From the NCBI RefSeq assembly GCF_001436695.1, contig NZ_AYZG01000019.1:1-39434 (forward strand): DNA of 39,434 nucleotides. The letters run 5' to 3'. The translations under genes were made by a program, and so were the position numbers. The notes under the pieces were generated by a model. That model worked only from the letters and a program-made list of their open reading frames with translations. It did no database searches and was not told the origin of the DNA. Numbering within the stretch: the stretch's first letter is position 1; every line of letters starts with the position of its first letter. The stretch is from Lactobacillus taiwanensis DSM 21401. GTDB lineage: Bacteria; Bacillota; Bacilli; Lactobacillales; Lactobacillaceae. This document shows, piece by piece, positions 34,273-39,434 of this stretch.

Positions 34273-34821
34273 TTATTCATTCTTTTTATCATCATTAAAT
34301 AAATCTTTTAATTTAGCAAAAGCAGGATTTTCCTTATTAGATTGTTCTTTTTGATAATCTTCTTGAGAAACAACTTTCCAGCCCTTTCCTTCAGGAAAAT
34401 CACCTTCAGATTCTTCTTCAGGAGTAAGAATCACTGATGGCAAGCTCAACAGCAAGTTATCTTCAACAGCTTTTTGAAGATCAATCACATCATCTTTAAC
34501 AGTTACAATTGTATCTTCTTCATCAAGCTGCTCCTGAGTAGGTTCTACTTCACTGTAGTTTTCAGTAAAATTAAATTTTTGATGTAATTCTACTGGCTTT
34601 AGACTACGAGTAGACGGTGCTACAACATCTGCTTCTACTGTAAAGTTTCCAGTTACAAATGGTTCATCATAGAAGAAGTCTCCACTTACGTGAACATTTT
34701 TTGCATCTATAAGTAATTCTTTACTTCTATCAAAAAATTCTTTACTTAGTTCAACATCTTCATCAACATGCGTTAATGGATTACGACTATTTTTTATTTG
34801 TGAATATGAAAAATTTAACAT
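34273..34821 (-). CDS. YceD family protein (DUF177, YlbN-like)
   Basis: An acidic 182-residue protein of the DUF177 family, found next to rpmF in most bacteria and linked in other organisms to 23S rRNA or large-subunit assembly. Supporting segments are LNFSYSQIKN at the start, VSGDFFYDEPFVTGNFTVEADVVAPSTRSLKPVE in the middle, a DEEDTIVTVKDDVIDLQKAVEDNLLLSLP stretch and the C-terminal NPAFAKLKDLFND. GAGG precedes the ATG, which overlaps the tmcAL stop (TAATG). rpmF, the usual next gene, is absent; the two-component operon follows instead. Confidence 0.9.
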   Translation of the reverse strand: MLNFSYSQIKNSRNPLTHVDEDVELSKEFFDRSKELLIDAKNVHVSGDFFYDEPFVTGNFTVEADVVAPSTRSLKPVELHQKFNFTENYSEVEPTQEQLDEEDTIVTVKDDVIDLQKAVEDNLLLSLPSVILTPEEESEGDFPEGKGWKVVSQEDYQKEQSNKENPAFAKLKDLFNDDKKNE

Positions 34822-35978
34822 TATTTTACCTCGATTGGTCTCCGACCAAAGTTTTGATCTTTACCCATAATTTGTTCAAAAAGTCTATCTACTTTAACCT
34901 GTAACCCTAACGTTCCAGTAGTTGCATTTCTCTTATCCACTTTAGATATAATAGGAAGTTCAACATCTTTTCGAATTTTTTTTAGATAATTTCTGCCCCG
35001 GTTATTATATCCAAGCAGCAAAGTGGAAGTATCTTGATACGAAGCCTGCATTTCATCTGCTGTTACATTTAAAAGCGTATAAAGGCAAAGTCGTCTTAAT
35101 CGAGCATATGTATAGCGTTTAGACTTTATTTGACGCAGAAATGAAGTGAAATCTTCTGCCGTATGGATTTCTTCCTTCATTTTATATTCTAGTCCTTCAC
35201 TCATTTGATAAATTAATCGTAAGTTTTCTACACTTGCACTCTCAATTCGATATTTTAAAAATTTAAATAACAGATTCCAATTTGGATAAACTTTTTGTTT
35301 TTCTAAAGCTATTAATTCACCTTTAGGTAGATATTTTTTTAATTCTGTTAAGTTATCAGGATGATGCAAACAATAATTTCTAATTGCTGTAGCTGACGAA
35401 ATAATTTTATCCTGCAGAAGCGGATCATCATGTCCACTACCCAATCTAGTCACAGGGTGTAGATGAAGCGGATGCTCCAATTGCTCACTAGCTACTGCAT
35501 AAGCAACAGCTAACATCATATTAGGTTGGTTTACTTCATGACCAATTTCTCTAGCAATCATTTCGTTATACTGAGTAGCATAAGTTTGAGTATAATCACT
35601 AAAATCTAGTCGACTTTTAGGAATTTGACTTATTTTTTGTCCTAAATATGAAAAGTTTAAATTAGCATCCTCTACTCCAAAAAATAATTCTGATGCCCCT
35701 AAATCGCTTAACATCTTAATACTACCATTAGCAAAAATATCAGCTGGTTGAACTGCAAAAGAAAAAGGAAGTTCAAATACTAAATCAGCACCTGAATTCA
35801 AAGCAGCCTTAGCTCTTTGCCACTTATCCATAATTGCCATCTGTCCACGTTGAACATAATTACCTGACATTATAACAATAATCGGATCGTTTTCAGCAAC
35901 TAAACGAGCCTGATTTAGCAAAAATTCATGCCCGCTATGAAAAGGATTATACTCGGCTACAATGCCAATTACACTCAT
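34821..35978 (-). CDS. tmcAL: tRNA(Met) cytidine acetate ligase
   Basis: TmcAL (YlbM family) uses ATP and acetate to form N4-acetylcytidine at the wobble position of elongator tRNA-Met. The 385-residue product starts with the nucleotidyltransferase motif [15 protein letters not shown] (HxGH-type), followed by [44 protein letters not shown] and the C-terminal [18 protein letters not shown] segment. AAAGG 7 bases upstream supports the ATG. It is 10 bases downstream of rsfS and overlaps yceD by one base, so it belongs to the same long operon. Confidence 0.94.
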   Translation of the reverse strand: MSVIGIVAEYNPFHSGHEFLLNQARLVAENDPIIVIMSGNYVQRGQMAIMDKWQRAKAALNSGADLVFELPFSFAVQPADIFANGSIKMLSDLGASELFFGVEDANLNFSYLGQKISQIPKSRLDFSDYTQTYATQYNEMIAREIGHEVNQPNMMLAVAYAVASEQLEHPLHLHPVTRLGSGHDDPLLQDKIISSATAIRNYCLHHPDNLTELKKYLPKGELIALEKQKVYPNWNLLFKFLKYRIESASVENLRLIYQMSEGLEYKMKEEIHTAEDFTSFLRQIKSKRYTYARLRRLCLYTLLNVTADEMQASYQDTSTLLLGYNNRGRNYLKKIRKDVELPIISKVDKRNATTGTLGLQVKVDRLFEQIMGKDQNFGRRPIEVK

Positions 35979-35988
35979 ACTTTTACCT

Positions 35989-36336
35989 TTACTCTAAATT
36001 TAACTCTAATTTCTTACCATTGCTCCATAATTTTTCTAAACCGTAAAAGTCTCTTGCGTCTTCAGTAAATACATTTACAATTACGTCGCCCATATCTACT
36101 AAAAGCCAGTTAGAGTCACGAGTCCCTTCAATTCGATAATCTTCTTTTCCATGTTCATGAATCTTATCAATAATGCTGTTCACAATTGCATGAAGTTGAC
36201 GATTGGAACCAGCAGTTGTTACCACATAATAATCAGCTAAAATACTAATTCCTTGCATATCATATGCTTCAGTATCTTCACCATGTCTTTCATCAATTGC
36301 TTCTACAGTTAAGTCTAATAATTTCTTACTTTCCAT
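35989..36336 (-). CDS. rsfS: Ribosomal silencing factor RsfS
   Basis: A 115-residue protein that binds L14 on the 50S subunit and blocks subunit joining under starvation. Family features are [45 protein letters not shown], then [24 protein letters not shown] and the C-terminal [17 protein letters not shown] precedes the ATG. It lies between yqeK and tmcAL, the standard neighbourhood, with 19- and 10-base gaps. Confidence 0.97.
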   Translation of the reverse strand: MESKKLLDLTVEAIDERHGEDTEAYDMQGISILADYYVVTTAGSNRQLHAIVNSIIDKIHEHGKEDYRIEGTRDSNWLLVDMGDVIVNVFTEDARDFYGLEKLWSNGKKLELNLE

Positions 36337-36355
36337 TTATTTTTCCTTTCAAATC

Positions 36356-36952
36356 CTAATCCTTTACAGACCATTTATTATATGCAGCAAAAGTTTTAGG
36401 ATAAATCTTTTTTCTATTAGTTATTAAAAAGTCAAGCGTATGCGCTAATTCAAAACCTACTCCATCATCTAAATTGGCATAAGCTATCTTACGCGCCTCT
36501 TCTACACCAGAAAAATCACGGCCCGGCTCAATAAAATCCGCTACAAAAACTATTTTATCTAATGTAGTCATTTCAACATCAGCAGTTGTATGACGTCTGA
36601 TAGCCATCAAAATTTCTGGATCAGTTATCTTTAATTCTTTTTCAATAAAATATGCTCCAACAATTCCATGCCAAATAGCACGATTATAGTTAAGCAGATC
36701 TGGATCAAAATTTTGTTCTTTAATTACCTTAATAAACCGTTCTGGCGCTACTTGTTTGGCATAATCATGGATGAAGCCAGCCAAGGCTGCCTTATCGGGA
36801 TCATAATTATTAAGCTTAGCTAACTTACGGCTAGTCTGACTTACGCCAATACAGTGTTTAAATCTCTTTTCATCCATGTTGCTTTTTTCTTTAGCAATAA
36901 TTTCGTCAGAAGTTAACGAGGAATAAGTATTAACAAAATTAATTTCATTCAC
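36356..36952 (-). CDS. yqeK: HD-domain phosphohydrolase YqeK
   Basis: YqeK-type proteins are HD-domain enzymes; several hydrolyse diadenosine tetraphosphate symmetrically. The 198-residue product has the first histidine in RFKHCIGVSQTSRKLA, the HD pair in GFIHDYAKQ, His in WHGIVGAYF and the typical IRRHTTADVEMTTLDKIVFVADFIEPGRDF. I chose GTG 36952 because AAGAGG lies 8 bases upstream and the length then fits the family; the frame is open to a GTG at 36988. This start overlaps the nadD stop by eight bases (GTGAATGA). Confidence 0.92.
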   Translation of the reverse strand: MNEINFVNTYSSLTSDEIIAKEKSNMDEKRFKHCIGVSQTSRKLAKLNNYDPDKAALAGFIHDYAKQVAPERFIKVIKEQNFDPDLLNYNRAIWHGIVGAYFIEKELKITDPEILMAIRRHTTADVEMTTLDKIVFVADFIEPGRDFSGVEEARKIAYANLDDGVGFELAHTLDFLITNRKKIYPKTFAAYNKWSVKD

Positions 36953-37571
36953 GATATAAGCCTCTTGATTCAATATATAATCGTACACTTTCGGGTACTA
37001 GGTAGCGAATAGAATTGCCAGTAGTTATGTTTTGACGAATTAAAGAAGATGAAATATCTAAATTAGGTGCATCAACCCAAATCATTGGAAACCTTGGATT
37101 TTGCGGATAGTTTGGCCTTCTAACCCCAACTAAGGTAGACAACAAAGCGATTGTTTCAGGCTCACGCCAATTTTCAAAATCATTTACTTCATCGCTGCCC
37201 ATAATCAAATAGTACTGATTACGTGGCGCCCTCTTTTTCAAATAGCGTAACGTATCAACTGTATACGACGTACCGCCTCGCATAATTTCAAATAATTTAA
37301 CATGGAAATAGGGATTATCATGCGTAGCTAATTCGAGCATAGCACAACGATCTTTTACACTCACATTCCCCGCTAATTGCTTATGAGGTGGCGTATTATT
37401 TGGGATAAACCATATTTCATCTAAATGAAGCTGCTTTCTAACCTGTTCTGCCATAACTAAATGAGCTATATGAATTGGATTAAAAGTTCCACCCATAATT
37501 CCAATTTGCTGAGCAGAACTTGTTGCTGGTTCAAATTTTACTTCCGACTTTTCTTTTACAACACACTGCAT
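36945..37571 (-). CDS. nadD: Nicotinate-nucleotide adenylyltransferase
   Basis: NadD converts nicotinate mononucleotide and ATP to deamido-NAD. The 208-residue product has the nucleotidyltransferase motif GIMGGTFNPIHIAHL (about 24-38), WFIPNNTPPHK, the YLIMGSDEVNDFENWREPE segment and the second signature SSSLIRQNI near 175. About 20 residues precede the usual start of the fold. The ATG overlaps the yqeH stop by one base. It is followed by yqeK and rsfS, as in B. subtilis. Confidence 0.96.
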   Translation of the reverse strand: MQCVVKEKSEVKFEPATSSAQQIGIMGGTFNPIHIAHLVMAEQVRKQLHLDEIWFIPNNTPPHKQLAGNVSVKDRCAMLELATHDNPYFHVKLFEIMRGGTSYTVDTLRYLKKRAPRNQYYLIMGSDEVNDFENWREPETIALLSTLVGVRRPNYPQNPRFPMIWVDAPNLDISSSLIRQNITTGNSIRYLVPESVRLYIESRGLYRE

Positions 37572-38680
37572 TATATTAACGCTCTTCTAATCCCTAAACC
37601 AATTCCTTCTGGAGTATAAGCCTTAACGACAACGTCAGCGGGCGTTGTAATAAAACCTACGCCTCCAAATAAAATATCGCTTTTTTCTTTTGGTGAAAAA
37701 GTTTGGCCCTTCAAAGGTCCTAAATTATCTTCTTTTCTTGGCGGAAGAAGCAAATCATCTTTATGTTTTTCATAAAAAGTATCTGCATTCTCCGTTTTCG
37801 TTCTATGAACATAAAGATCTCGAGCCACATAAATAGTAAAACCAGCTGAAGGTCCATCAACATAATCAAAGCGTCCTAAACCAGCTAAGAAAATTGTTTG
37901 TCCTGGTAAAAGCTGATAAGTTGCGGGCTTTAGTGGCTTTTTTGGTTCAACCACTTCAAGCTCTTTTCCACTTAAATGACTGGCTAATTGGTTAGCATTC
38001 AAAATTCCGGGTGTATCAATCAAATAGTGCCCATTAGAAAGTGGAATCTTAATTTCATCTAAAGTTGTCCCAGGAAACTTAGAAGTAGTAATTACATCCT
38101 TTAAATCACTGTTCATATTAATGATGGCATTAATTAAAGTTGATTTACCTACATTGGTCGTCCCAACAAAATAAATATCTTTCTTTTCACCCTTCTTAGC
38201 CAAAAAAGCCATTAAGTCTTCCAAATTTTTCTTCTTAGCAGCTGAAACCAAAAAGATCTTTTCTGGCTTCAAACCGTTTCGATTAGCTTCTTGGCGCATC
38301 CAGTCTTTGATTTTTGATTCTTTTGAATTTTTAGGAAATAAATCTACTTTATTTCCTACCAAAATATATTCATTTCCACCAATAAAACGTTTAATTGATG
38401 AAATTAATGAGTTACTAAAATCAAATAGGTCAACTACATTAACCACCAAAGCCTTTTTTTGACTAATTGAATTAAGCAAAGCTAGAAAGTCATCATTATT
38501 CTCTTCTACTGGCATAATTTCATTATAATGCCTTAACCTAAAACAACGTTGACAATATACTTCATTATCATCACTTTCTAAGGCTTTCTTTAAGGCAGAA
38601 GATGGCAAATAACCCGACTTTTTAGGATCTTGATCTTGCAATACACTTCCACAACCAATACAACGTAATTCTTCACTCAT
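37571..38680 (-). CDS. yqeH: Ribosome biogenesis GTPase YqeH
   Basis: YqeH is a circularly permuted GTPase needed for 30S subunit assembly. The 369-residue product begins with a zinc knuckle (CIGCG near residue 6 and CQRCF near 43), then has the G4 NKVDLF and G5 SAAK motifs before G1 GTTNVGKST (about 173-181) and G3 DTPG (about 222), confirming permutation. The C-terminal half contains a PGQTIFLAGLGRFDYVDG segment. GGAG precedes the ATG, which overlaps the yqeG stop by four bases (ATGA). Confidence 0.96.
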   Translation of the reverse strand: MSEELRCIGCGSVLQDQDPKKSGYLPSSALKKALESDDNEVYCQRCFRLRHYNEIMPVEENNDDFLALLNSISQKKALVVNVVDLFDFSNSLISSIKRFIGGNEYILVGNKVDLFPKNSKESKIKDWMRQEANRNGLKPEKIFLVSAAKKKNLEDLMAFLAKKGEKKDIYFVGTTNVGKSTLINAIINMNSDLKDVITTSKFPGTTLDEIKIPLSNGHYLIDTPGILNANQLASHLSGKELEVVEPKKPLKPATYQLLPGQTIFLAGLGRFDYVDGPSAGFTIYVARDLYVHRTKTENADTFYEKHKDDLLLPPRKEDNLGPLKGQTFSPKEKSDILFGGVGFITTPADVVVKAYTPEGIGLGIRRALI

Positions 38681-39195
38681 TCTAATTTCTCCTTAAAAAC
38701 TATTGGCTTTTTTAAATTCAAAAAGAAAAAAATAAATTTTTCAAAGAAACGATTAATTCTTGTATTCCATTTATCAGTTTCAACTAATGGTTTAACTAGT
38801 ACCGTAGCTACTCCAGCCAAATTTCCAGCTTGGATATCTGTAATCAACTGGTCTCCTACCATTAAAACCTGATCTTTTTTTAAATTTAATTCTTTCAATT
38901 CCTTATTGATACCAATGGGAAGAGGCTTTCTAGCCTTTGCAATAAAAGAAATATGATATGGATTCAAAACTTTTCCAATACGTTCAGAATTATTATTCGA
39001 GATAACAACTAACTGAATCCCATATTTAGCTAAACGCTGATTAAGTTGATCCATTTCAACTGCAGTATCAGACTTATTCCAAGCTAATAACGTATTGTCT
39101 AAATCACTAAAAACGGCCTTAATTCCCATCTTTTTCAACTGCTTTGGATCTAAATTATAGATAGTATCTATTGTATAACGAGGTCTAAACAACAT
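38677..39195 (-). CDS. yqeG: YqeG family HAD IIIA-type phosphatase
   Basis: The first gene of the cluster encodes a 172-residue haloacid-dehalogenase phosphatase. Motif I is FSDLDNTLLAW (nucleophile in DLDNT near residue 31), motif II is VVISNNN, the motif III lysine is in ARKPLPIG, and motif IV is MVGDQLITDIQAGN. Related proteins include mitochondrial phosphatidylglycerophosphatase Gep4, but the bacterial substrate is not established. GGAG precedes the ATG. An extended -10 promoter lies just upstream. Confidence 0.95.
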   Translation of the reverse strand: MLFRPRYTIDTIYNLDPKQLKKMGIKAVFSDLDNTLLAWNKSDTAVEMDQLNQRLAKYGIQLVVISNNNSERIGKVLNPYHISFIAKARKPLPIGINKELKELNLKKDQVLMVGDQLITDIQAGNLAGVATVLVKPLVETDKWNTRINRFFEKFIFFFLNLKKPIVFKEKLE

Positions 39196-39224
39196 TAAAA
39201 AATCTCCACTTTTTTCTCATATCT

Positions 39225-39233
39225 ATAATATCA
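39225..39233 (-). promoter_or_regulatory. Extended -10 promoter of the yqeG cluster
   Basis: On the minus strand TGA-TATTAT lies about 30 bases upstream of the yqeG ATG, with only a weak -35 box. It is the only visible promoter for the seven-gene cluster through yceD. Confidence 0.5.
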
Positions 39234-39346
39234 GAAATCTTTAATCTTTAGAAACATTTGATGATTGAAAAATTAAATTTGACTTTTATTTTTTGCTTCA
39301 GATCAAGAAAAGAAATATTTACTCTATATCTTTAATTAAAATGAGA

Positions 39347-39376
39347 AAAAATGCTCCGCTAAAGCGGAGCATTTTT
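39347..39376. terminator. Strong bidirectional terminator
   Basis: AAAAATGCTCCGCT (39347-39360) and its perfect complement (39363-39376) form a 14-base stem with a two-base loop. No rightward gene precedes it within the window, so it most likely ended a leftward gene now lying beyond the insertion sequence. Confidence 0.85.
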
Positions 39377-39380
39377 AATA

Positions 39381-39434
39381 GGCTCTATAATAAATCCTGT
39401 TGATGGATATCTATGATATTCTATCGACAGGATT
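39381..39434. mobile_element. Partial insertion sequence end, ISL3-family-like
   Basis: The sequence begins GGCTCTATAAT and continues AAATCCTGTTGATG (to 39405), an inverted match to the left window end (32-56). AATCCTGTTGAT (39393-39404) also pairs with ATCGACAGGATT (39423-39434) with one G-T wobble, a hairpin often found in IS ends. It starts 4 bases after the preceding terminator. The element continues rightward out of the window; no transposase is visible. Confidence 0.55.

Overview
The window looks like a chromosomal segment from a low-GC Gram-positive bacterium, most likely Lactobacillus sensu stricto and probably the L. gasseri/johnsonii cluster (species assignment is an inference). Reasons: AT-rich DNA, strong AGGAGG-type ribosome binding sites, several TTG and GTG starts, a mevalonate rather than MEP isoprenoid route, a UUC-specifier T-box in front of pheST, and gene orders typical of lactobacilli (acyP-yidC; rpmG-fau-gluP-yqgQ; yqeG-yqeH-nadD-yqeK-rsfS-tmcAL-yceD). 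Nearly all of it is conserved housekeeping DNA. I see no prophage, CRISPR array, toxin-antitoxin pair, restriction system or defence island.

Layout. 1-5.1 kb: translation factor prfC with a CBS/CorC-domain protein, a small membrane protein facing an unknown cytosolic protein, then a DUF402 nucleotide phosphatase and recX, all but one leftward. 5.1-6.5 kb: rightward 23S rRNA uracil methyltransferase. 6.5-6.8 kb: a 309-base gap with back-to-back terminators and a small, apparently frame-split leftward unit. 6.8-10.4 kb: upper mevalonate operon thiolase-mvaA-mvaS. 10.5-13.9 kb: alpha/beta hydrolase, a small unknown gene, HAD phosphatase, MFS transporter. 13.9-16.4 kb: glnA and miaA. 16.5-18.9 kb: a 59-residue DUF3042 gene, then the leftward cluster rpmG-fau-gluP-yqgQ-rhodanese-like. 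19-23.8 kb: class B penicillin-binding protein and a large YfhO-family membrane protein, divergently transcribed. 23.8-29.2 kb: T-box-pheS-pheT followed by mltG and greA, which have their own promoter candidates. 29.3-31.9 kb: HxlR regulator, SpoU-type RNA methyltransferase, acyP and yidC. 32-34.2 kb: CovRS/ArlRS-like two-component system. 34.3-39.2 kb: the yqeG-to-yceD ribosome/NAD/tRNA cluster, tightly overlapped.

Together the genes cover translation (prfC, pheST, miaA, tmcAL, rsfS, yqeH, rpmG, RNA methyltransferases), envelope building (PBP, MltG, YfhO, YidC, two-component system), isoprenoid precursor supply, nitrogen assimilation, NAD and folate metabolism.

Both extreme ends carry inverted copies of a 25-base sequence beginning GGCT and containing AAATCCTGTTGATG, which I read as ends of ISL3-family-like insertion sequences. 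The window therefore probably spans the DNA between two related elements, which would also explain an assembly contig stopping there. The features most worth a second look are the split 57-codon unit at 6.58-6.79 kb, the palindrome at the glnA start site, the terminator hidden inside an opposing gene at 3.1 kb, the thiolase/HMG-CoA reductase dual-frame overlap, and the rhodanese-like protein lacking its cysteine.
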